From assembly GCF_000001735.4 (NCBI RefSeq), contig NC_003075.7, positions 15,873,001-15,937,000 of the forward strand: a DNA stretch of 64,000 bases, given 5' to 3'. The notes beneath the pieces are model-generated. The model was not told the DNA's origin and did not search any database. It saw only the letters and a program-made list of their open reading frames with translations. Made by a program: the position numbers and the translations under genes. Origin of the DNA: Arabidopsis thaliana (taxonomy: Eukaryota > Streptophyta > Magnoliopsida > Brassicales > Brassicaceae). Numbering within the stretch: the stretch's first letter is position 1; each line of letters starts with the position of its first letter. Below, in pieces: positions 25,878 to 37,344 of the stretch.

Positions 25878-27185
25878 ATGGTGAACTATGTGCTCAAAAT
25901 CACCGCTGATCTCGAGAATCTCACTAATCTCCAGCCTTCCGGTGGCTGCGACGATTCCAACTTCCCTTACCTCTTCAAGGTTACCCGTTACCCTCCCTTT
26001 TCGCACCAGTTTTATGCTTTGGTTCCTCTCTTTTGATTTCCTTGGTTTCGTTTTAGCTGGGTACGATTGATTGGATTCCTTAGCTAGGCTCATGTTGAGA
26101 AATAAGTGACTTCCATGGATCTGAGGCTCATTAAAGCTTCTTAGGGTCTTCATTTCGCCTTGCGAATTAGAATTCTATGGAATTGAGTCTGACAGAATGG
26201 TATTATTAAGTGACTATCTAGGGTTGTGAGAAACAAAAACTCTTAGGGCTTATGTTTCTGCAAGTGTTCAAGATCAAATGTATTACTGCTCCTGCTTATT
26301 CTTGCTTGTTGTGTATGCGATTAAAAGTCGTTTAGTATTCTCCCTTCACATATATCAGTACGAAATATTAACAGAAATGTTTTTTCTTGCTATTAGTTGA
26401 AATGTGAAAGATGTGGAGAGGTGACTCCGAAAGAAACATGTGTGACTTTGAATGAGACTTTTACTCCTCCGGGAGGTAGGGGTACTTGTCATCTTGTTCA
26501 GAAGGTAATTTGTTCATCCTTACTCTTTAATATTGTATGTTTGAGAACACTCCTTGTGCTTTTGGGTTGAGTTCAGAAAAGATGTTAATGTCAAAATTCC
26601 AGAAAGCAAATATTGGCTCTGATTTGGTAGCAAAATTTCATAGTTTGCCAAGGAGTAGAGCTGTGTCGTAGCATTTGCATATTGAGTTCTATCTTCATTC
26701 TCCATTCTTAGCATATTGAATCTCATGATCTTTGGCATTAATTTTGATGGTTTGTCTCCATGAGTTCTTCTAGTGTAAGTTCTGTGGAAGGGAAGGGAAT
26801 GTGACTATGATTCCGGGCAAAGGTCGACCTTTAACTCTGGAAGATTCTGAGGCTGGAGAACATGCCCCTCTTATGGTGTTTGACTGTCGTGGCTATGAAC
26901 CCATTGATTTCGGATTTGGTGGATATTGGAAAGCTCAAGCTGTAAGTTTTAACAGTTGCACTTAGCTTTTCTGGTTAACTCATAGCTTCGTTTCCACTAC
27001 TATTTGATGCTCAATACTACTTTAAGCTGTCGTGAATTGAGTTCTTTTGACCTTAACAGGAATCTGGAACCAAATTTGATGAGATTGATTTGTCGAGCGG
27101 GGAGGAATTCACAGAGTACGATGAGAAGGGAGAATGCCCAGTAATGATATCGAATTTCCGTGCAAGCTTCAGCGTCACCAAGTGA
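25878..27185 (+). CDS. DUF866 / CXXC zinc-binding protein (CZIB-like)
   Basis: Four exons, 25878-25979, 26397-26504, 26774-26941 and 27060-27185; 504 nt, 167 aa, close to the ~160 aa usual for the family. The protein begins MVNYVLKITADLENLTNLQP, matches the eukaryotic UPF0587/DUF866 family, and has two CXXC pairs, CERC (about residues 37-40) and CKFC (about 71-74), that should bind one zinc. The C-terminal half has RGYEPIDFGFGGYWKAQAESG and ends in a short beta segment. The human homologue is C1orf123/CZIB. Biochemical role is not established; cytosolic location is inferred from lack of a targeting signal. Its 3' end faces gamma-VPE with only ~370 bp between stop codons. I recall AT4G32930. 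Confidence 0.92.
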
Positions 27186-27556
27186 AGTTGGTCTCTGTTG
27201 TCTATTTTCTGATTCCCTACACACTTGGTGTATGTAAAAACCATGGGGATTATCATTTCTCAAGTTCTAATAAAATTCTCTTTTTACTATTTTCTTCTGC
27301 TGTTTCTGCTACAAAAAGTAAACCATCCATGAGATTGACAACTCCCAAGTTTACATCATAATATACAAACCTTCTATACATTCAACTTTAGTTCTACAAG
27401 CTTCTGTACATGGCAAATACATAATTTGAAATTACACACTGACGACGGAAATGATACTGAGATATACAGAGAGAATACTGATTTAATCATAACAAATCGA
27501 AATAGGAATATTTGGGGATTGGTGGTATAAACAAATGCGAAGACGGTTTAGGGTTT
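27186..27556. other. Convergent 3' region, DUF866 gene / gamma-VPE
   Basis: A 371-bp gap shared by the 3' untranslated regions of two tail-to-tail genes. It has AATAAAAT near 27269 as a likely plus-strand poly(A) signal. The two transcripts may overlap. Nothing else is seen. Confidence 0.5.
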
Positions 27557-30161
27557 CTATGCACTGAATCCACGGTTAAGCGAGCTCCAAGGACCAGTTG
27601 GCAGTGTGGTACAAGCCTGTGAAGCTGCCTCCTCCATTTGCTCCATTTGAATCCCTGCATTGCAGATGTTTGCAAAAGACCTCATGTGCTTGATACCGTA
27701 CTGAGACAGCGATCCACAGTGCCTCTCGAAAGCTCTCACCTGAACATACAATGAAGGTTATGCAGTTCTTCTCTATATGAAACATCAGTCAATGAGTTCA
27801 TAATCTGAAACGTCCTAAAAGGATAAGAGTAAATAGAGTCCTGCGTCACAATCAGCCCCCTGCGTCCTAATAATAGAGTGCTGGGCTCCACAATCTATCT
27901 GAGATTTTTTTCCATCTTCCATTACGATGATTGATGTTATCCCATGAGGACATGACTATACCAATACGTTTTTCAATACTAACCACAAGGGCTGATGATA
28001 AGATTGACACAACAAAGTCTTAAGGGGCAAGTGGCCTATTTATTTACCTGATTTTTAAGGCAGTTCCAGTCATCGACTAGAGGTTGCCCAGCAGACCGTA
28101 CTTTGTTTAGCACTTCAGGACCTCTCGAAATGCCAAACAAGATTTTTCCGACGAGTATCACGCTATTGTCAATATGAAGTCTGTGAGACATGGCTTCAAG
28201 TACTTGCTTCTGAGCTTCTGTTTTTCTTGCTGAACCTTCTGGTGCTTTTCGGTACTTCATGAAAACAATAACATGCAAACGAAATTGTATTTAGCAATCC
28301 AAGAAGCTATTAAGTATCCAAAAGATGCAAACAAGAAAGGAAAATAACCTTTTCCCAAAAATGAACAAGATCTGCATCACGCTGGTTTGTAACTCTTGAA
28401 GGTGGCTTTAGTGAATTCGCATCCGCAAAGGTAAAATTGTCATTGGCAGGGTTTGTTCCCATATAAAGATCGAGATTATCCTTGCTAATTCCTACATCGC
28501 CATATTGCATGACATGAGAACCATAAGAGTACCCAACAGGTGCAGTCCTCCTTTTCACCTGAAAACACAAAGACACACTTTATGATGCACATCTTTGCTA
28601 ACAATCTAATTTACAGTTGAAAAAGTTTTAGCTCCATCATTACAGGCAAACCACAAAAACTAGAAACTTACAAGTTCATATTGCTGGTGCAGAGTCTCAG
28701 TCTGTAAATTGTGCATACCACTGTTGCATTTTAAACAAATCAGAATCAATATAAGGGACATCCATAGAGATTCATAAACATGAGAAACAGAACACTGCAA
28801 CTCTTATTGGCGTATCTGGATTCTTTAGCTTACCTATCTTCCATCCAAGCAACACTGTACAAGTCACCTAAACAAGTTTCATACTCCGGTGGAGGACTGG
28901 GTTCCTCTCCAGGGCAATAGGTACCCCAACTGCTTTCTTCGGCGTTTGATGCAGTTGTGGCATAGATGTTCAAACCCTCAGGAAGAAGCCCTTCAAAGAT
29001 ACTTCCAGATTCGCAAGCTTCGAGATAAAACACCTGCAGGTTTGCCTTTTAGTATTACTCATAGGCAGCACCAACAACAAAAGTATTTCAGAGGAACCTT
29101 CACGATTTATACCAAGCTTTTATATGTTCCTAAAGCATGTTTCTTCTTCAAGACATCATTGAGATCATTTGCATATAGGTAAGGAGAAGTTGGCATCCCT
29201 GCAAATAAAAGACAGAATCATCAAAAAATGTTGGTCCAAAACCATTCAATTTCTGTGTGTATAACGGAACTCACCAAGAACTCCAGGACCACCATGGTCA
29301 CTGTAGAATATGAAGATATGATCATTAGGACCACTATCCACAACCTTCCCACTTCCCCCTTTAACAGCAGTTTTGTCTCCAAGGATCACAGCAAATAGAT
29401 TATCAACATTGACATCATCTCCAGTATAATCCTGCCATACGAAGAATAATCCCAACCAAATGAGTAAACACATATTGAGAGAATCAATCAAAAACGTAAG
29501 AAAGCAAAAGACCTTGGGAACTCCTTGATAGACATCTTTTCCATGAGGGCTGTTGATAATGGTTCCAGGCCTTGGATTCTCGTAATTGTTAGCAATATCA
29601 TCATACATGAATACCACAATATTCTCCTCTTTCAATCCACCTTTCCTCAGAAGTTGATAGGCATGGCATATATCAGCCTAAAAAGTTAACAAACTCATTA
29701 GTATCTAATACAAAAACTCTACTACTATCCTTAGTTCATCAGATGCCAAACGTATCTAAACTCTACATGAAAAATTCAAAATATGAGTAGATTCAGCTGA
29801 TCCTATCAAACTACACCGCAACTTTAGTATATAGAATCACACCAAAACACCACATAGCAGCAATCGGAGGCAAATTCAAAATTTCCGATTAGAGAAAAAG
29901 AGTCAAATAAACAGAGACTAGTCGTAACAGTACCTGATGCCTGTAATTCCAATATCCGCTAGATCCGGCGACTAGAACAGCCCACCTAGTACCGGAGTTA
30001 GAATCGTCGTCGTTTTCAGCAGGACGGAAGAAGCGAGAAGCCTGCGAAGGGAGTTTGATAACATCATCAGGACCGCTTCTCGCGGCGGAGACGGCAACCA
30101 GCGAGACTAAGAGAACAAAGAGGACGACGCCGACGGAGACACGTGTCATCGTTGTGGCCAT
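27557..30161 (-). CDS. GAMMA-VPE: Gamma vacuolar processing enzyme (legumain, C13 protease)
   Basis: Nine exons: 30161-29934, 29677-29513, 29431-29275, 29198-29113, 29033-28834, 28720-28672, 28558-28349, 28254-28048, 27739-27557; 1485 nt, 494 aa, as recalled for AT4G32940. The enzyme is an Asn-specific cysteine endopeptidase of lytic vacuoles that matures vacuolar proteins and has caspase-1-like activity in cell death. A signal peptide ([17 protein letters not shown]) leads a short propeptide. The catalytic dyad is intact: His177 in [11 protein letters not shown] and Cys219 in [10 protein letters not shown]. The [25 protein letters not shown] entry and the C-terminal prodomain with paired cysteines ([20 protein letters not shown]) are present. 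Intron 8 (27740-28047) carries no extra exon. Expression in senescing and stressed vegetative tissue is known for this gene, not read from the sequence. Confidence 0.97.
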
Positions 30162-31443
30162 TAGCCGGCGAGTGATGATGATAGGAATCTTTTTAATCGC
30201 CGGGCTATCAAATAAAATTGAATCTTTTTATCTGATTGGAGAGAACAGACACGTTGTTTATATAATGAACACGCAAAAGCTAGAATTGGATATTTACTTG
30301 TTTAGTTTTATAAATGGATATATTTGCACATTTAGACATTTCTTTGGAAATTTGGACAAAAGAAACCGAAAAGGACATATTTTGAAAATTCAGTTGCGTG
30401 ATGTTGCTTCCTTCTTAAACATTGGTTCGTGAGTTATGGAGTATTATAAAGGAATTTGTCAAAAAAATGGACACATTATTGAATTCTTTCATTTGTTTCA
30501 CAAATCCCATGAGTAAAAAAGACGAGTCTTTGAAAAGAAAAAAAAGAAAGAACATGAGAGAATCATGCCAAAGGAGAAAAATAAGCACTATTTCTTGTGA
30601 TCATGTCAAGTGTGTTTAAGTTTGAACTTTGAACAATAAAAAGATGATTTAGTTTTGAAACTAAATTAATCTATAATGAAGTTTTTGGATTGACTATTTC
30701 TGTTTGGTTTAGATGGGATCAATTTGTTTTCGGACTAAATTCACTACTAAAAATAAAAAATATAGGAGCCTAATTTATTCCAAATTTTAGATAAATCCGA
30801 AAACTGAATATACTCTCTTAGTCAGAGATGGAATGCCAAAATTTGTGGGGGCAACAATATAGAATCTTTTTCTTTCACTCTATAGCAAACTTACAAAAAT
30901 AATTATTTGTTTTGGATATTTCGGCAAATATCTATTTTTGTTTCTTTTTCTGCCTCTTGTTTTCTTCCACCATCTTAACTCTGATAAGCAATCAAACTCA
31001 AATAGATGCGTCATTAAATAATTTGGTTATAAACTATTGATCAAAATTATATCTTTTAACAACAACAAAAAAACATATTGATCAAAATCGATATTATTTC
31101 GTTATATGTTACTATTGTTTAACAAAAAAAAAATGTTATTATCAAATTTCTATAGCAATTACATAATCAATTTGAACTAGTCCAAACCAGTCCACACGAC
31201 GTGTGTCCAAAATGTCATAATTCATTGTTGCTTTTATTCAACGACACACACCATTCCTAATTATAATCTATTGTTCTTCTTTTTCTTTTTTTTTCTTTCT
31301 AAATAATCACACGACTTAAGAATTAAGATACAACGGTATATATAGATTATATATATACAGTCACAATCACTTATAGGCAAAACACAAAAGTCTTGTGTGA
31401 GCTGTCGTGTCATGATTCTTTGATTAGAGCAAGTGGGTTTTGT
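30162..31443. other. Intergenic DNA, gamma-VPE promoter and PP2C 3' region
   Basis: About 1.3 kb, A+T-rich, between two minus-strand genes. A TATA-like TTTATATAA lies near 30256-30264, about 100 bp upstream of the VPE ATG on the reverse strand. The 65- and 125-codon plus-strand frames here are lysine-rich noise. No RNA gene or repeat was found. Confidence 0.5.
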
Positions 31444-33010
31444 TCATATTTGTGGCTGTGGATTATGCTTCTTGTTGAGAGAGAGACACACGACAGAGAT
31501 ATCGTCAATCTTAACCGTTGGAAATTTCTGGATCCACGCATTAGTCGCCGCCTCTGCCACCTCGTTGGCCGCTCCTGCCTCACTTGCTGACTTCATCACC
31601 ACCGTTGCCACTTCCTCGTTACTAAGTACATCCCACACCTTTATACAAGAAACAAAAGAAAATCATTATTTAAGTGGGTCATTCAACTAAAACGAATTAT
31701 TTTAAATGTGGGCTTTACTTTGGATTTGGTCGTATTATTTGGGCCCAGGTTGATTAATAAAAAGCCTTAAATGGGTGGGCCACAATTGAACATGGATTTT
31801 GGTTCGGTTTTAAATCAATAGTAACCAAAATACAAAAACATAGTCTCTCATATAAAATTAAAGTGTGGTGTGGCAGGTTTTTAGTTTATACTTAATAGGT
31901 TTAGATTTACGTACCCCGTCTGAAGCAAGGAGTAGAAATTGGTCGCTGGAAGTGATTTGATGCGTAGAGACTTGCGGAGTCGCAATGACACCGTAGCTTT
32001 TAAGGAGGAAATCACCAAAAGCCCGCGACATGGCTAGGCCTGGTCGGTTTTCGGTTGGAAGCCAAACTCTCAGAATGTGAGGTTCCGACTCCAAAGCTAA
32101 CACCCTTCCGTTTCTTTTCCTTATTCTCTCCGCTTCGCCTACAAAATTAATTAACCCAAAAATGCTTAACCATAATGAAACCGGTACGTATCATTGTTTA
32201 CAACATCACTTTATCCAATTAACTTCAAAAACTTACTTGGGACACTTGGCTTCAGGTCATTGGTCAACTGAGCCACCTTGGTTTCTCCATCCTCACTTGT
32301 TCCAATCATGACAGCCCTTGAATCCCCAAGATTTGCCACCATCACTTGATTTCCCTGTTCAAATTAATATTGTTGTTAATAATACACAATTTCGTAAAAT
32401 GAACAATATTTTTGCAATGAAAAATAATAGATCCCCTAATATATAAAGCGGTATAAAACATTAAAGATATGAATAACTTACATGTTTAACGGCGAGAACA
32501 GCAGTAGTTCCAGAAGCAGAGCAATCATGAATCTTTTTAACTTTAAGAATCCTTTTGTCCATCTCCAAACACGATGTTTCGCATATGAGTTTCCAGTCTC
32601 GAGTCACTGAATGATTATTCATGTGGCCTAAGAGTATAGATGGCAATTGGTTCCTTACGTTCTTGCTCACAAACGCACCTCTCGGTCCATGCCCATCAAA
32701 CACTCCACATAACGCTCCTTCTTCTGTTCCATATCCCTACAAATTTATCATTTCATTCCGTTAAAAACAAATTAATTGTTTTGAAGACAAACATATATAT
32801 ATTTTCAAAAGTATAAAGTACCAGGTGGAGAATGGCAGCATCTTGGTTCAAGCCCTTGCCTCCGGCTAAAGAAGAGACAGAGCCCAAGTTTTGAGGAACA
32901 ACATGGTGGTCAGAGTATAAAACTGCATTTTCTTGTCCATAATCAGTTATCTCATAAATCTGACTTTTATCTGTTGATCCTCCTGAGGATAAACAAAAAC
33001 AAAATCCCAT
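31444..33010 (-). CDS. Protein phosphatase 2C, N-terminally acylated type
   Basis: Five exons: 33010-32822, 32736-32482, 32354-32237, 32138-31915, 31638-31444; 981 nt, 326 aa, as recalled for AT4G32950. It is a metal-dependent Ser/Thr phosphatase. Metal-binding motifs are present: GLNQDAAILHLG, CGVFDGHGPRG, SGTTAVLAVK, VANLGDSRAVMIG, GLAMSRAFGDFLLK, FLLLASDGVWDVLSN and DDISVVCLSL, so activity is expected. The N-terminus MGFCFCLSSGG places Gly at position 2 followed by Cys 4 and 6, a pattern suited to myristoylation plus palmitoylation, so membrane attachment is inferred. The domain arrangement is like clade E PP2Cs. The start was chosen because this ATG lies just before the acylation motif and after a T/A-rich leader. 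Confidence 0.93.
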
Positions 33011-35784
33011 AATTTTCTTTTCTTCTTTTGTGTTTTGCCTTTTTTTTTTTTTTTTTTTGGTTTGCTGTTTTCTGTATATGTAAGAGGGAGATGATACAAC
33101 AAATGAAAAAGTTTGATACACGACTTTACTTATTGCATATACCAGTTATATAGCCCTTTGTGAATCTTATTTAGGAATATATTAATACATACTTTTATTT
33201 TCATCTCGATGACTTGTATCTTTAGGCATTTAAAAAGAATGATTTTTAATTCCGAGGCGGTCGATCAATATTTTTGTTTTTCATAACATTTTTTTAAAAA
33301 ATTGAATCCTTTTGATAATTAGAATACTTGATTATAAATGAGTCGTTTCCGCCAATTATATTAGAAATAAAGAATATGTAAAATGTGTCGACTAGTGAGA
33401 AACCGAATTATTTGACATACTCCAGTAAATTAAGAAATTAATATAGCTTATGCTGTAATGTAAGGCAATTATGTGGCTCCTGGTGGCAGTGACAACGTAT
33501 AACAATTTACAGTTAATTAGTTAAAAATATGATCTGGACCATCCCATCCCAATATTCATTTGAAAGGGCACATGACGTGGTGTGATTAGTATCTTGTTTA
33601 AACTACTAATTGATTTATTCCAGAATATAAATGAGAATTTGGAAGTTATCAATAGATTTTACCAACGGGATTCTTGTTCTTTGTCATTGCCAACAAGTTT
33701 AGACTCACCAAATATTTAATTATTTAAAGAAAAATTCATCCATCCGCTTGCTAACTAAGTATGTAATTTTAAAATAGAAAAAGAAAGAGAACTGATGAAA
33801 TGGAGATTAATCTAGCAGACTAGTAGTCAGGGTATGCGTTTGATCTTGAAAGTTTGAGTACCTTAAACCAAAAAATAAAAAAAAACTTCTTTTATTTTTG
33901 ATTTCGTGTAGTGGTTTTATCGTTAATAGAGTTTATTTTTGATCAATCTAATAACGTTTGATTCGGTTTTTAATCTGACAATAGACTATGTTGGGACACC
34001 AAGGTACATACATAGCACAAAACCATAGTTAATTTCCTCCAATAACCTTTTTTTTTCTATGTTAACTAACACTTACATAAAATTTACAGAAAATACTCCT
34101 CTTGCATTAATATAGTTTTACCAAAAATGTTTATGTAACACTTATTCTTATGTTGCAAAATGCTATGTAACAGTTATTGTTATGTTGCATATTAATGCAA
34201 GAGGAGTATACTTTTACAATTATTAAATAAATATTATTTTTTCTAAATTTTTGTAAACGAAAAGAAAAGAGTAATAATAAACAAATGTGACGTAAGTACT
34301 TTGTAATTACTAATTACTAATTAAGCCAGCTTTTCCTGACCTTTTGGACATATCAAACGATACAACAGGGTCAACTCTCACATCACATCCTTTTTATCAA
34401 TAGTTTTCTGTACTTCTTTTAAAATATTGATGATCTAGTTGGTCTTTTATTCAGAAGTACAGAACTATATTATACATTTATTGTACTATACGTTATTTTG
34501 AAAAGACATATTTTAGTTTTAGTTTTCTTAGATTAGGTGTGAATTAATTTACCTACTCTTTATTATGTAGTTTTGGAATTTTTTAGTTAAGACTACTAAT
34601 CATTGGTAAGATTCTAAGATTAATCAATATCGGCTCCAAAAATTAAACTAGTTGACTAAAAATTTTATGTACGTAAAATGTCAATACACATAGCAATTCG
34701 ACATTAATTTTAAAATTAGTTTTATTCTTATAGACTACCCCGCTACTAAATTAGAAAGGCACATGATGTGTCATCTTGTAGGATTCCAATCTATGGATTC
34801 ATAATTTAATAATTTAGTCAAACGTTATTAAATTCGTTTTTCATATTCTTCTATCAAAGTTAGGCCGTAATAATAATAAAAAGAAAAAGAGAAAAGAGAG
34901 AAGTTAGGCCGTACGAATGGGATCTAATATATATATAGAGAACGGATGCCGTACATGTTGCTGGCATCGTCATCTCCTAAACCCAAATGCATGGCAACAT
35001 TTTGTTATTTTTATTTTGTTTTGAGATATATTTTAGGTTTTCCTAAAGTCGTGGTGACATCGTCCATTAGCTATTACCTATCCGAGAGGCATAATTTACG
35101 AACTAGACTGTTGCTTTAGCTATAAGGATAAACTTAAGGGAAAGCGAAACTAAATTACATGCATATATTTTCATGAAATCGTGAAGATTTTTCTTTTGGA
35201 TAAGCCAATGGATTTTTGATGAATTTCTTCCCAAAGAAACATTGAAGATCATGCAATCACGATCTCGCCAATATGAATATCTACCCAATATATTAAAACA
35301 TTGAATATCAACTTGATCGATGTATTGACTTTGCAACATTCAAAGCAATTTGTAATATTTCTTAGCTTCTCGTTCTCAAAGCCACACATTTCCATAAACT
35401 AAGATATCCATGTACACAATGACGTACTTTAATTTGTGCATTATCTATGTATTCATTCATATGAAAAGTTTGCTGATATGGTTATCGGGATAAAAGATAA
35501 GACTAGTTACATAATTCAATTTATTTAGCTCATATTAGACATTTAATTCATCATTAATAGCTGAAACAATATTGCAAATACCTTTTATTAGAGAGCCCTT
35601 GAGGACTTGATGAGGTATTTTCTCTTAAAATAAGAAAATCATTTATATTCATCTGGACATTTGAGTTTCTTACTTGATGGATCTAGAACAAGTTGTCACT
35701 ACAGGTTTTGAGTATTTTTTTCACATGCGAAACTCACAACCATGTCATGACCAAAAGATACAAGAAAAAAAAAAAAGTGTTTCA
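33011..35784. other. Intergenic DNA, PP2C promoter side
   Basis: A 2.8-kb A+T-rich gap between two minus-strand genes. It holds a small MITE-like hairpin (34096-34206, separate entry) and a repeated AAGTTAGGCCGTA at about 34857 and 34902. The 78-codon minus frame at 35103-35339 is not recognisable. No gene is supported. Confidence 0.5.
34096..34206. mobile_element. Small Stowaway-like MITE with internal tandem repeat
   Basis: The ends CTCCTCTTGCATTAAT and its perfect inverse ATTAATGCAAGAGGAG are flanked by TA on both sides (34094-34095 and 34207-34208), as for Stowaway/mariner-type MITEs, whose ends begin CTCC and duplicate TA. The 111-bp element has no coding capacity. Inside, a 25-bp block at 34133-34157 is repeated at 34165-34189 with two changes. 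Confidence 0.65.
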
Positions 35785-37141
35785 TTAGTTTATGATCTGA
35801 ATATTGTTCCCATTGTGAGGATCTACAGCACTTGCCGCCTCAGTCACAGGCACTTTCTTTGCAAGAGACATGGGGATGTCAAGATCATCTTGAGCACATC
35901 TTTGTTGAGGATGAGTTAACAGCATTGACATTGGCTTGAAAACAGACCGTGCAAGCCCTTGACCGCTCTCAAATATGTAACCTTCATACTCTGAAACATG
36001 TTCTACTGCATCGACAAGAGAGTCATACACATCTTGTGGACAATTATCAGGACTTGGCTTGTCGTGCAGGTACATAACATCCAACGTGAAGAGCTTCTGG
36101 TTTAAGGGCCACTCATGGGTTGGTCTCATAGATGACCTACAGTATATGAGAATCTGCAGGGCGACATGAACAAAATCAGTAAAACATCGTTTATTTTTCA
36201 GGCTGTGGCTAGAGGAGATTGTAGTTTCACAAAATAAACCTTACCACCCTGAAAATTCGGTTCTGTGCTCTGGAAACTTTGGCTTCCTGAGCTGCTGCTC
36301 GGAAGAGAAGTGTGAGATCCGCTCGACTAGAGGATTTATTACCTGACAATCCTCTAAGGGAAGCAACAGCAGATTCAGCATCACTTGTGAACTCCTTTTT
36401 AAGCTGAAACATAAAAAGGCCTCAAGTTCAATTTTCAAATGAAACAATCAGCACAGATAATAGTGTAGAGAGGATCTAAACAAAAGTTTCATGAACCAAA
36501 TTTGACATTATTTCCCACACAACATTCACCAGTGAAGCTTATGTTAAAGCATCAAATGTGATTCTCACAACACATCTAGAAGCTACAAACAGTAACAAGA
36601 ACACCATTCTCAGGTGAAAAAACCATCAAGTTTCAATCAGGTAAAGAATGTTCAACAAATCATGCATCCATGAAAAACCAGGTTTAAGATTGAGGATTAG
36701 GTTCAGAATATGTTCAAAGCAAATTCAAATCTCCAAGATGCATACTGTATAGCTTATCATGAATTTCAAAATTTTCAACTAAAAATGCAAAATTGAGGAG
36801 CATAGTCAAAAATCAAAAGAAAGCCCCCAAATTGAATCACATAAAGAGAATCGGAGAGAAAAGTAATAGTATACCCAAGCGGCTGATTTGGCGAGCGTAG
36901 CGAAAGCAAAGCGATGATCAGGATTAATGGACAGCTTATTGTGAATGAAGAGAATAATGGCTTGCTTGACGCACTCCATCCTGATCAAAGGCCTACCATT
37001 AGTTCCAGTGGTCTTCATCTCCACCATCGATTCTGCATCTACATCGATACAGATGAGTATGTCCTCGCTTTTTATACGCCCCGGTTTAAGCGCGTATCGA
37101 GTCGTTCCTACTCCGGTCACGGCCACTCTCTCTTCCTCCAT
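35785..37141 (-). CDS. MERIT40/BABAM1-like BRISC-BRCA1-A subunit, short copy
   Basis: Three exons: 37141-36875, 36403-36245, 36153-35785; 795 nt, 264 aa. MERIT40 is the VWA-like scaffold of the BRCC36 deubiquitinase complexes, which cut K63-linked ubiquitin in DNA repair and signalling. The VWA-like strand EDILICIDVDAESMVEM with DxDxE replaces a classical MIDAS. Helices with VKQAIILFIHNKL and DHRFAFATLAKSAAW follow, then RIFRVILIYCRSS, LFTLDVMYLHDK and YEGYIFESGQGLARSVFKPM. It is the tandem paralogue of the gene at 37345-41300, sharing exon sizes (exon 2 is 159 nt in both). Where the paralogue splices after AKK, this copy reads through AAAGTGCC into a 22-residue tail and stops. Nuclear/cytosolic location is inferred. 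I recall AT4G32960. Confidence 0.85.
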
Positions 37142-37344
37142 TCGCCGCCGATGTAGTGAATTCTCTCTTCTACTTTCTACAATTCTACTGGTTCGTCCGA
37201 TATAAATAAAACGATGCGTTTTGGTGAAACTAAAACACGACGTCGTCGTTTAATGTTTTCTTTTTTTTTCTTTGTACAGAGAAAAAGTTTCAGCGTTTTG
37301 ATTCTTTTGACTTTTTTGACGAATGGGAATGAGCAAAAATCGTT
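37142..37344 (-). promoter_or_regulatory. Promoter of the short MERIT40-like gene, with palindromes
   Basis: The 203-bp gap separates the two tandem MERIT40-like genes. At 37208-37222 is AAAACG-ATG-CGTTTT, and at 37237-37246 the perfect palindrome ACGACGTCGT. The same pair in the same order lies upstream of the second copy, so the promoter was duplicated with the gene. Confidence 0.6.

Noticed and set aside
35103..35339. 78-codon minus frame
   Set aside because: No recognisable domain, isolated in A+T-rich intergenic DNA; could be a decayed fragment but cannot be supported.
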